Assembly: GCA_024277555.1 (NCBI GenBank)
Contig: JAJRUY010000174.1
Span: forward strand, 1-5,603
Length of the DNA stretch: 5,603 nt
Source: Gammaproteobacteria bacterium
GTDB lineage: Bacteria; Pseudomonadota; Gammaproteobacteria; Chromatiales; Chromatiaceae
Direction of reading: 5' to 3'
Shown: in pieces, positions 1-5,436 of the stretch
Layout of the letters: every line of letters begins with the position of its first letter
Position numbering within the stretch: the stretch's first letter is position 1
Program-made: the position numbers and the translations under genes
The notes under the pieces: generated by a model
What the model was told of the DNA's origin: nothing
What the model saw: only the letters and a program-made list of their open reading frames with translations
The model's database searches: none

Positions 1-281
1 CGATATTTCTTCACTCATCAATAGCTTGGGCTATTGATTCGATCAGAAATTCGCCTCTGAACAACAATCTCGGCACAATCATCGGACTTCCAGGTGAAAC
101 ATCCGGGTTAAGAGACGGGAATGCCCTCCCATCCACTTCCCGCATAAAATTTTCCAGAGAACTCATGAAGGTGGCATCACGGCTGATGTGGAAACGGCGC
201 CAGGCAAAGCGGTAATGCTGCTGGTTTTTGTATTTGCGCTGCATGCATAGCTGAAATACAGATTCTGCATCCAGTAGGGAA

Positions 282-382
282 CCTCGAATAATTCGTTTTT
301 CGTCACCCCGGCGAAAGCCGGGGTCTATATAAATCAGCAAGTTATGGATTCCGGCTTCCGCCGGAATGACGATTTTTCGAGG
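282..382. repeat. Outer inverted flanks of the hairpin repeat
   Basis: CCTCGAA at 282-288 and TTCGAGG at 376-382 are exact inverted copies just outside the two hairpin arms. Each is joined to its arm by a T-rich stretch, 12 bases on the left and 4 on the right. The mobile unit may therefore be longer than the 71-bp core, with a small insertion or deletion in the left flank. The four bases TCGA at 284-287 and 377-380 could equally be a target duplication. Removing 93 bp on that model would not restore the frame of the interrupted gene, so the true boundary is unresolved. Confidence 0.45.
301..371. repeat. Paired-hairpin REP/BIME- or dRS3-like repeat element
   Basis: The element has two 25-bp arms in inverted orientation, at 301-325 and 347-371, with a 21-bp spacer. 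The arms agree at about 20 of 25 positions. Each arm is itself a perfect hairpin. The left one pairs 305-312 with 317-324 around a GAAA loop. The right one pairs 348-355 with 360-367 around a TTCC loop. Translated, the arms give the VIPAEAGI and HSGGSRNP peptides that recur as spurious protein tails in many proteobacterial annotations, as expected of a dispersed repeat. The layout resembles a bacterial interspersed mosaic element, or the dRS3 repeats of Neisseria (ATTCC, about 8-10 bases, GGAAT). The exact family is inferred. No transposase is present, so any mobility would need enzymes supplied elsewhere. Confidence 0.8.
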
Positions 383-713
383 CGCCCAGTAGATGTACAC
401 CGGCGTGCTCGCCGTGATCCAGTATGTCCACCAGGGTGGTGATCTCGTCGCTGGTCCACAACAGGGGGCGGTTGTGACCGGGCAGGCGTATTCCCAGCGC
501 AACGTGAGAAAAAGGCGTATCGTCGATGTCCTCAATAACCTCGCTTTCCAGCCCCGGCCCGTGAAAAAGAAACACATCACCGCAATGGATGGAGTTGCTG
601 ATTTCTGCAAAAGTAGTCATTACTTGATTTTTTCCGATATGTATTTTGGTAGTATCCATGGTGAACAAATACATTGGTTTTGAAGTTGAATCCGTGGGTT
701 CAGAAGGGATCAA

Positions 714-730
714 GCGCTTGTGCAAAGCGC
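714..730. repeat. Small GC-rich hairpin upstream of the diguanylate cyclase gene
   Basis: GCGCTT at 714-719 and AAGCGC at 725-730 can form a 6-bp stem with a 5-base loop. It lies in the 178-bp space between the broken papain-fold gene and the divergent cyclase gene, about 70 bp before the cyclase start. There is no T run after it on either strand, so it is unlikely to be an intrinsic terminator. It could lie in the 5' untranslated leader. I saw no convincing sigma70 promoter between 621 and 798. Confidence 0.25.
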
Positions 731-788
731 CCCGGTGGGCTCGCGGATTCAGGTTTGAAGGCCAGTCTATCAGCTTGAACCTGGAGTG

Positions 789-793
789 AGGAG
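789..793 (+). promoter_or_regulatory. Ribosome binding site deciding a TTG start
   Basis: AGGAG lies 5 bases before a TTG at 799-801. An in-frame TAA sits directly before that TTG (796-798), so no upstream start is possible. A hydrophobic signal peptide begins straight after the TTG. Together these fix TTG as the start of the cyclase gene. Confidence 0.8.
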
Positions 794-798
794 TGTAA

Positions 799-3006
799 TT
801 GAACCGTCTATCTGGCTGGCTGCTGCTCTTTCTGTTGCTTTGGGTGCAGGTTTCATCTGCCGGCAATCAGCAGCTGCCGCTTTCCTATGCCGTCGCCAAT
901 GAACCATTCCATCCGGGTCAGGCGGCTGATCTGGTTTTCCGTGCTTATGAGCCGAAAACCCGATTGCCATTTGCAGACCACCAGTATGGCGTGGTTCTGC
1001 GAATCCAGCTCCCGCCTTCGCCAGAGCAATTGGCGGAATACAATCTGGTTCTTCGCCCCAAGTATCTGCTTGAAGTCACCAGTTGGTTCAAACTGGCCAA
1101 TGACCCGCAATGGCATAGCGAGAAACGAGGCCGCCTGCTCGCCAACCAGCCTTCCTATTATTCTACGCAGGATATCGTATACGAACTGAGCGGGCAGCTG
1201 GATCACTCCCAGCCCGTCTACCTGGTTGTCAGGGACAAAGGGTTATCAAAGCCTTTGAATGTGACCCTGGTAAAGCGACAGGAGTATCTGCTGGATGATG
1301 TTGCCTATTCCCGCAATACCATTGCCTTGTATGCCGTCATCCTGGTGCTGGCCCTCATCAATTTGATCTTTTACGCGTTTATCCGGGAGAAACCGTTTCT
1401 GCTGTACAGCATTTACATGACGCTGGCATTGCATGCGCTGCTGTGGCAGGAGGGGTGGATCGGCAAAATCTTCTATTTACCGGATTCAATCTCGGTGGAT
1501 CGTTCCCTGCATTTTTTCAGCATGCTGCCCATCGTGTTTTTCTACTGGTTTTACCGGGCGTATCTGGGATTGGACAGAAAGGTTCCGGGTGGAAAAATTC
1601 TTCTTGGCTTCCAGTTTGGCTTCATTGCGATCATTTCCCTGATGCTGCTGGACAGTTTCTGGTCGGGTATGCATATCCGGCATCTCTGGGTTGACTTGTT
1701 CAATGGCTTTCTGGCGCTGGGCGCTGTAAGCATCTTTATATTGACGTTGCGTTACTGGATTCAGGGACACAGGCTGGCGGGTTACCTGTTCGTTGCAAAT
1801 TTCCTGCTTATTGGCGCAACCCTGATCAGAATTGCCTATGCTTTCAACTTTGTCGTGGAAAATGCCTACTGGCAAACCCATGCTTTTGAAATAGCACTGG
1901 CGATTGATGCCATCCTTTTGTCTCTGGCCCTGGCTGACCGCACATTAAGCATCAAAAGGGAGCGGGATCAGGCCAAGGTGGATCTGGTGCGGGTGGATAC
2001 CGCCTATCAACGCGAGCAGTTGTTGGCGGCCTTTGTGCGCAAGTTGCAGATCAGGGTGGCTGATGATGGTCATTCTGATGTATCCAAAGCCATGGACAGT
2101 CTCCTGTTCGATAGCATCAACCGCATTTTGCCTGTGGCAGAGGTGATGGTGCTGACCGGGCATGATGGGAATGCCCGCTATCGCTGTCTAGGGGGAAACA
2201 GGATTCTGGGGAAATTGTTTACCCAAGTCCTTGAAAAACAGTTACCGCAACTGATGAAAGATTGCCGCAGCGGGTTGATTAGTCACAGGAGTATCCCGGG
2301 GTTTCCCGATACGCGGGAGCGTTATCAATGCCTGCTGATACCAGTCAAAAATCGGGAAGAAACAAATTATTGCCTGTTACTGCTCATTCCGAAGCAGCAG
2401 TACCTGGACAAGGATTTGATTTCTGGTTTGCGTGAGTTCATAGAAAAAGCGGTACATGCATTGATGGATGCGGAAAATGTGGAGCAAATACGTCATTCCG
2501 CACGCCATGACAACCTGACGGGGGTGCTCAATCGTGCCTCCATGGAAGCTCATATTTCCCGGTCGCTGGTGCAATGCCATAAAGAAGGGAAAGAGTTGGC
2601 GCTGGCCTTTGTGGATATAGACTATTTCAAAAAACTGAATGACACCATGGGCCATGACTTTGGTGATGACTGTCTGAAGCTGTTATGCAACTCAATGCAA
2701 CAGGTATTGCCAAAAAACGGATTTATCGGTCGTTTTGGCGGGGATGAATTTCTGATGCTGCTTCCCGGTCTGAACTACCGGCATGCGCAGCAATTTCTGG
2801 AAAAACTGAATCCGTTGTTGGCGTCAGCATCAAAAAGTGGAACCTGCGCCTTATCGGTGAGCATAGGGATTGCTGAATGTCTGTCGGGGCAGAGAATGTC
2901 CATGGCAGAGTTGTTCAAGCAGGCGGATATGTCTTTATATGCCGCCAAGGCGGCGGGCAGAGCATGTATTGGTCCGAGGGTGGCAAACGCAAAGACCGGC
3001 GAATAG
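799..3006 (+). CDS. Membrane diguanylate cyclase with 7TM-DISM sensor and GGDEF domain
   Basis: The 735-residue protein is predicted to make c-di-GMP from two GTP at the inner membrane in response to a periplasmic or membrane signal. A signal peptide (about 1-21, ending VSSA) is followed by a periplasmic region to about residue 170, of the kind found in 7TMR-DISM receptors. About seven hydrophobic helices then run from roughly 174 to 380. A charged, coiled-coil-like stretch (about 385-415) leads to a linker domain of unclear type (about 415-555). The C-terminal GGDEF domain starts near DNLTGVLNR (571-579). It has VDIDYFKKLND (605-615) with the metal-binding Asp, the intact GGDEF signature at 647-651, and a final MSLYAAKAAGR. 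The RxxD inhibitory site normally nine residues before GGDEF is replaced by Pro-Lys-Asn-Gly (638-641), so classical product inhibition is not expected. The gene stands alone and is convergent with rpsT. The domain assignment is firm; the signal sensed is unknown. Confidence 0.93.
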   Translation: MNRLSGWLLLFLLLWVQVSSAGNQQLPLSYAVANEPFHPGQAADLVFRAYEPKTRLPFADHQYGVVLRIQLPPSPEQLAEYNLVLRPKYLLEVTSWFKLANDPQWHSEKRGRLLANQPSYYSTQDIVYELSGQLDHSQPVYLVVRDKGLSKPLNVTLVKRQEYLLDDVAYSRNTIALYAVILVLALINLIFYAFIREKPFLLYSIYMTLALHALLWQEGWIGKIFYLPDSISVDRSLHFFSMLPIVFFYWFYRAYLGLDRKVPGGKILLGFQFGFIAIISLMLLDSFWSGMHIRHLWVDLFNGFLALGAVSIFILTLRYWIQGHRLAGYLFVANFLLIGATLIRIAYAFNFVVENAYWQTHAFEIALAIDAILLSLALADRTLSIKRERDQAKVDLVRVDTAYQREQLLAAFVRKLQIRVADDGHSDVSKAMDSLLFDSINRILPVAEVMVLTGHDGNARYRCLGGNRILGKLFTQVLEKQLPQLMKDCRSGLISHRSIPGFPDTRERYQCLLIPVKNREETNYCLLLLIPKQQYLDKDLISGLREFIEKAVHALMDAENVEQIRHSARHDNLTGVLNRASMEAHISRSLVQCHKEGKELALAFVDIDYFKKLNDTMGHDFGDDCLKLLCNSMQQVLPKNGFIGRFGGDEFLMLLPGLNYRHAQQFLEKLNPLLASASKSGTCALSVSIGIAECLSGQRMSMAELFKQADMSLYAAKAAGRACIGPRVANAKTGE

Positions 3007-3010
3007 CCGG
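2996..3010 (-). terminator. Weak candidate terminator for rpsT
   Basis: CCGGC at 2996-3000 and GCCGG at 3006-3010 form a 5-bp stem with a 5-base loop overlapping the stop codon of the convergent cyclase gene. Read on the minus strand, the stem is followed by TCTTTG, a poor U tract, 36 bases after the rpsT stop codon. On the plus strand no T run follows. It is the only hairpin I see in the gap between these convergent genes, but it is short, so termination here is uncertain. Confidence 0.3.
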
Positions 3011-3045
3011 CCCTTGTCTGGAGAAGATCTTTATTCAGATTGGTC

Positions 3046-3306
3046 TTACATGGCCTTGATATGGGCATTCAGCCGGCTCTTGTGGCGGGCAGCCTTGTTC
3101 TTGTGGATGAGGCCCTTGCTGACGGCATTGTCGAGAACAGGCACTGCTGCCTTGTACGCAGCACTGGCGGTTTCCTTGTCGCCGGCTTCAATGGCGTAAA
3201 CAATTTTTTTGAGATGGGTGCGCAGCATGCTGCGACGAGCCGCATTGTGTGTACGGCGTTTTTCTGCCTGACGGGCGCGCTTGCGTGCTTGCAGTGAATT
3301 GGCCAC
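3046..3306 (-). CDS. rpsT: 30S ribosomal protein S20
   Basis: This 86-residue, strongly basic protein matches S20 (bS20) along its whole length. It opens with ANSLQARKRARQ and ends with HKNKAARHKSRLNAHIKAM, the hallmark C-terminus of the family. S20 binds 16S rRNA early in small-subunit assembly. The start codon is GTG (3306-3304), preceded at 6 bases by AGGAG (3313-3317). A non-ATG start is in keeping with E. coli rpsT, which uses UUG and whose translation is autoregulated; whether that holds here is inference. A strong promoter lies just upstream. The gene is monocistronic by layout: the next gene downstream is convergent, 39 bp away. Confidence 0.98.
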   Translation of the reverse strand: MANSLQARKRARQAEKRRTHNAARRSMLRTHLKKIVYAIEAGDKETASAAYKAAVPVLDNAVSKGLIHKNKAARHKSRLNAHIKAM

Positions 3307-3312
3307 CTTGTA

Positions 3313-3317
3313 CTCCT
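3313..3317 (-). promoter_or_regulatory. rpsT: Ribosome binding site for the GTG start of rpsT
   Basis: On the minus strand AGGAG is separated by 6 bases from GTG, which begins the conserved S20 N-terminus. No ATG in frame gives a better match to the family start. Confidence 0.8.
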
Positions 3318-3351
3318 GAAATCTTGAGGTTGTTCGGTAAAAAGACGCGCG

Positions 3352-3380
3352 ATTATGTCTCCTGATGCATCCGGTGTCAA
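3352..3380 (-). promoter_or_regulatory. rpsT: Sigma70 promoter of rpsT
   Basis: Read on the minus strand, a perfect -35 box TTGACA (3380-3375) is followed by a 17-base spacer and a -10 box CATAAT (3357-3352), one mismatch from consensus. Transcription would start near 3345, giving a leader of about 40 bases that contains the AGGAG site. The bases just after the -10 box are CGCGCG, a GC-rich discriminator typical of stringently controlled ribosomal promoters; that regulation is inferred. Confidence 0.85.
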
Positions 3381-3405
3381 GAAAAATAATGAGTAAAGAA
3401 AGTTG

Positions 3406-3414
3406 TTATGCACA
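3406..3414 (+). promoter_or_regulatory. DnaA-box match TTATGCACA
   Basis: The nine bases match the relaxed DnaA box TTATNCACA exactly. It lies 26 bp upstream of the -35 box of the rpsT promoter. A single nine-base match can arise by chance, so this gains weight only from the second, consensus box 185 bp away. Confidence 0.35.
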
Positions 3415-3451
3415 AGCCCGGCCTGCGTGAGACATTTATTGGAATTTAGTG

Positions 3452-3482
3452 GCAATACCAGCAAGAAGGCTGTGGGTATTGC
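3452..3482. repeat. Inverted repeat with 8-bp arms
   Basis: GCAATACC at 3452-3459 and GGTATTGC at 3475-3482 are perfect inverted copies around a 15-base loop. The loop itself starts with AGC and contains GCT, allowing a small inner stem. No T run follows on either strand, so it is not a standard terminator. It could be an operator for a dimeric protein or a structured part of an RNA; nothing decides between these. Confidence 0.4.
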
Positions 3483-3598
3483 AGCATAACCAACGGAAAG
3501 TTATAAGTATTGTCTATATCCGTCGAAGGGAGGGTGATGCTCAGGTTGTTCAACCCCGATGGGGAATTGGGCTGATTATACGCATCTTTTTCACAGAG

Positions 3599-3607
3599 TT
3601 ATCCACA
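3599..3607 (+). promoter_or_regulatory. Consensus DnaA box TTATCCACA
   Basis: The sequence is identical to the strongest E. coli DnaA box. It sits in the context TTTTTCACAGAG then TTATCCACAG, where CACAG occurs twice, 12 bases apart. It is 20 bp beyond the stop codon of yqcC. It may be a DnaA titration or regulatory site; there are too few boxes visible to call an origin. Confidence 0.45.
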
Positions 3608-3626
3608 GCTTGTGCGGACGACCCTG

Positions 3627-3956
3627 CTACTGTGAAGATATACAGGAATCGATATCGGCCAGAAGCTGGATCAGGGTTGTGACCGTGTCCGGGGATTGTT
3701 TATGCCAAGCTACTTCTGCCATGGGGGCAATGGCGCAACTCCCCGGTAGAGGCGCGTTTGTGCGGATGATTTCCTGAAGTTTTGGAAGGAATACCCACTG
3801 CAGCCATTGATCAAAAGCCATGCGGTCATGACAGAAAGGGGCGGTGCTTTCAAGGGCGTCTGCTGCGGGTGCAGTATCCGACCACCATTCCAGTAGTTTC
3901 AGTTCGTCTTCCAATCGTTGTAAATATCGGGAAAGTTCCTGATAATCGCTTTTCAT
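3627..3956 (-). CDS. yqcC: YqcC family protein (DUF446)
   Basis: This small protein of 109 residues has the expected family length and the family's conserved blocks. These are an acidic N-terminal helix (LEDELK), a Pro-Phe pair at 40-41 followed by D44, the block WLQWVFLPKL (51-60), and PGSCAIAPMAE (71-81). The family is predicted to be an all-helical cytosolic protein. Its biochemical role is not established. In E. coli yqcC lies next to truC (tRNA pseudouridine synthase), but no truC is present here, so that context does not help. The ATG at 3956-3954 has only a weak upstream GGGG about 10 bases away. It is divergent from ogt with a 35-bp gap, so the two genes must share or interleave their promoter DNA. 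Confidence 0.88.
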   Translation of the reverse strand: MKSDYQELSRYLQRLEDELKLLEWWSDTAPAADALESTAPFCHDRMAFDQWLQWVFLPKLQEIIRTNAPLPGSCAIAPMAEVAWHKQSPDTVTTLIQLLADIDSCISSQ

Positions 3957-3991
3957 GTGTTATTTGCCCCAACCTTTCTGCAGGTCCGATT

Positions 3992-4471
3992 ATGGCAGAT
4001 ATTGAAGCGCACCCGGTATTCCAGGCAGCCTGCAAAGCTCCCTTTGGCTGGGTTGGCGTGGCTACACGCAACGGCGCCGTTTGTGAGGTGGATATTTTTC
4101 AGCAGCAACAGCCGAAAACGGCGGCGGTCGATGACTCATTGGCCGAGGAGGTTTGTGCGGCCTTGCAACACTGGTTTGCCGGGGGCGGCTGGCCCCATGA
4201 TATTCCTGTTGCGCCAGCGGGAACTCTATTCCAGAAGAAAGTCTGGTATGTCCTGCAGCAAATCCCCGCTGGAGAAACTCTTACCTATGGCGAGGTGGCG
4301 AGGAAGCTGGGCAGCAGCCCCAGAGCTGTTGGTGGCGCCTGCCGCCGCAATCCGGTTCCGCTGCTTATTCCCTGTCATCGCGTGGTTGCCGCCAATGGAG
4401 ACGGCGGCTTTGCAGGTCACAGGGATGGCCGCAGGGTGGAGATAAAGCGTTGGCTCCTCAACCATGAATGA
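3992..4471 (+). CDS. ogt: Methylated-DNA--protein-cysteine S-methyltransferase
   Basis: The 159-residue protein repairs O6-alkylguanine (and O4-alkylthymine) by moving the alkyl group irreversibly to its own cysteine. The active site PCHRV is at 127-131, with acceptor Cys128. Before it come the DNA-binding helix-turn-helix region FQKKVWYVLQQIPAGETLTYGEVA (79-102, with Tyr99) and SSPRAVGGA, whose Arg111 fits the finger that replaces the flipped base. The N-terminal domain is short and poorly conserved, as usual, and there is no Ada-type regulatory domain. The frame is open back to about 3782, but residues before the ATG at 3992 do not resemble the family and would cover yqcC. The upstream AGG is weak. 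The last 8 bp overlap xerD, suggesting one transcript with coupled translation. Confidence 0.95.
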   Translation: MADIEAHPVFQAACKAPFGWVGVATRNGAVCEVDIFQQQQPKTAAVDDSLAEEVCAALQHWFAGGGWPHDIPVAPAGTLFQKKVWYVLQQIPAGETLTYGEVARKLGSSPRAVGGACRRNPVPLLIPCHRVVAANGDGGFAGHRDGRRVEIKRWLLNHE

Positions 4472-5357
4472 CGCGCAAGGCATACAGCTGTTTGCCGATA
4501 TGCTATGGCTGGAAAGAGGGTTGTCAAAAAACACCCTGGATTCCTATCAATCTGATCTTCAGCATGTGGCCAAATGGTTGGCGGCAGAGCAACATTCAGA
4601 GTTGATTGCCGCCCGGAGGAAACAACTTCTGGCCTATTTTGCTGACCTGGTCTCGCGTGGACACAGCGCCCGCACCAGCGCCCGCCGGCTGTCTGCCTTG
4701 CGCCAGTTCTTTCAATATGCCTTGCGGGAGAACTGGATTGCAGAGGATCCCAGTTTGCAGATTCAGGCGCCGCGCATCGGCCGTTCATTGCCGAAAACCC
4801 TGACGGAAACAGAAGTGGAAGCGCTGCTGGAAGCTCCCGATCTGGAAACACCGGAAGGTTTTCGTGATCGGAGCATGCTGGAACTGTTGTATGCCACCGG
4901 GTTGCGTGTGACGGAGCTGGTCAGGATTCGGCCAGACCAGATCAGCTTCAGCCAGGGGCTGGTGCGGATAACCGGGAAAGGAGGAAAGGAGCGGCTGGTG
5001 CCCATGGGGGATGAGGCTCAGGACTGGATTCAGCGTTTTTTGCAGGATGTCAGAAAGGAGTTGCTGAAGGGGCATCTCTGCGATGCCCTGTTTCCCACTC
5101 GGCGAGGCAGTGGCATGACGCGCCAGGCATTTTGGTACAGGATCAAGAAACATGCCACCACCGCCGGTATCAACAAGCACCTGTCGCCACATACCCTGCG
5201 CCATGCTTTTGCCACCCATCTTGTCAATCATGGGGCGGATTTGCGTGTGGTGCAGCTGTTGCTGGGGCACAGTGATTTGTCTACTACGCAAATCTATACC
5301 CATGTGGCTCGTGAAAGGCTCAAGCAAATGCATGCCATGCATCATCCCAGAGGGTGA
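4464..5357 (+). CDS. xerD: Tyrosine recombinase XerD
   Basis: The 297-residue protein is expected to act with XerC at the dif site to resolve chromosome dimers at division, under FtsK control. It has an N-terminal SAM-like core-binding domain (about 1-95) and a C-terminal catalytic domain. All catalytic residues are present: Arg148 (ATGLRVTEL), Lys172 (GKGGKER), His243 and Arg246 (SPHTLRHAFATH), His269 (LLGHSD) and the nucleophile Tyr278 (IYTHV). These fall within one position of those I recall for E. coli XerD. The ending HHPRG, together with LPKTLTETEVEALL, favours XerD over XerC or a phage integrase. The ATG at 4464 lies inside the end of ogt (ATGAATGA) with no clear ribosome site close by, so translation probably depends on ogt. 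dsbC follows after 79 bp, the gene order known in E. coli. Confidence 0.96.
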   Translation: MNDAQGIQLFADMLWLERGLSKNTLDSYQSDLQHVAKWLAAEQHSELIAARRKQLLAYFADLVSRGHSARTSARRLSALRQFFQYALRENWIAEDPSLQIQAPRIGRSLPKTLTETEVEALLEAPDLETPEGFRDRSMLELLYATGLRVTELVRIRPDQISFSQGLVRITGKGGKERLVPMGDEAQDWIQRFLQDVRKELLKGHLCDALFPTRRGSGMTRQAFWYRIKKHATTAGINKHLSPHTLRHAFATHLVNHGADLRVVQLLLGHSDLSTTQIYTHVARERLKQMHAMHHPRG

Positions 5358-5436
5358 TCTGGTGCAGGCAATCTTTAGGACTTCCGGTTACAATGCAGCT
5401 CAATTATTGTTCGATAACCAGCGGATATCTTGATCT

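Larger units (their letters stand above)
11..620 (-). pseudogene. Interrupted permuted NlpC/P60-like (YiiX/LRAT-type) papain-fold protein
   Basis: The N-terminal half starts at the ATG at 620-618 and reads GDVFLF then FSHVAL, with His39 in the place of the catalytic His of permuted papain-fold amidases or acyltransferases. It ends in GVHLLGASK. The C-terminal half, in another frame, resumes near position 300 and contains AWRRF, FMREVDGRAFP and LLFRGEFLIE, ending at a TGA at 13-11. In the families I recall, the last motif is usually close to FCSEL, carrying the catalytic Cys; here Arg (codon 58-56) sits there. A paired-hairpin repeat at 301-371 lies between the halves and supplies a stop at about 342. 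The halves can only be rejoined if a length of 1 modulo 3 is removed, for example 76 bp. An alternative in-frame ATG lies at 659-657. No strong ribosome binding site is visible at either. The family call is from memory of motifs; the disruption is seen directly. The gene is probably inactive, unless the N-terminal half is made alone. Confidence 0.65.
3307..3626. other. 320-bp gene-free region between rpsT and yqcC
   Basis: I cannot support a protein gene here. The region holds the rpsT promoter at its left end, two DnaA-box matches (3406-3414 and 3599-3607), a long-armed inverted repeat (3452-3482) and a consensus TATAAT on the minus strand at 3580-3575. The last has no good -35 box at normal spacing. 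The part near 3380-3400 is AT-rich. No terminator with a U tract was found for yqcC, whose transcript could run leftwards into this region. A small untranslated RNA is possible but not shown. Confidence 0.6.

Noticed and set aside
1..18. Possible next minus-strand gene starting at the ATG at 18-16 (MSEEIS)
   Set aside because: Only six codons are visible and there is no ribosome site; it could equally be nothing.
19..36. 7-bp inverted repeat CAATAGC/GCTATTG
   Set aside because: It lies inside the C-terminal coding part of the broken gene, with no T run or other signal; it is probably incidental.
621..866. Long N-terminal extension of the minus-strand papain-fold frame up to 866
   Set aside because: The extra residues are low in hydrophobic pattern, run antisense into the cyclase start and its signal peptide, and do not look like the family. 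The conserved part begins at the ATG at 620.
2870..3297. Plus-strand open frames (109, 60 and 85 codons) over rpsT
   Set aside because: They are antisense shadows of rpsT or an out-of-frame tail of the cyclase; the S20 match on the other strand is unambiguous.
3069..3464. 131-codon minus-strand frame covering rpsT and its promoter
   Set aside because: It is out of frame with S20, runs through the rpsT promoter and has no recognisable motif.
3449..3682. 77-codon plus-strand frame in the gene-free region
   Set aside because: It has no clear ribosome site, no recognisable motif, and runs antisense into the end of yqcC.
3782..3991. 70-codon upstream extension of ogt
   Set aside because: It is antisense to the conserved yqcC coding sequence, and the extra residues do not resemble alkyltransferases; the ATG at 3992 gives the normal length.
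5341..5358. Hairpin ATCA/TGAT with CCC/GGG at the end of xerD as a terminator
   Set aside because: The stem needs a bulge and is followed by CTGGTGC with no T run, so read-through to dsbC is more likely.
5366..5394. Possible promoter for dsbC with TACAAT at 5389-5394
   Set aside because: No acceptable -35 box is present at 16 to 18 bases; the -10-like match alone is too weak to report.
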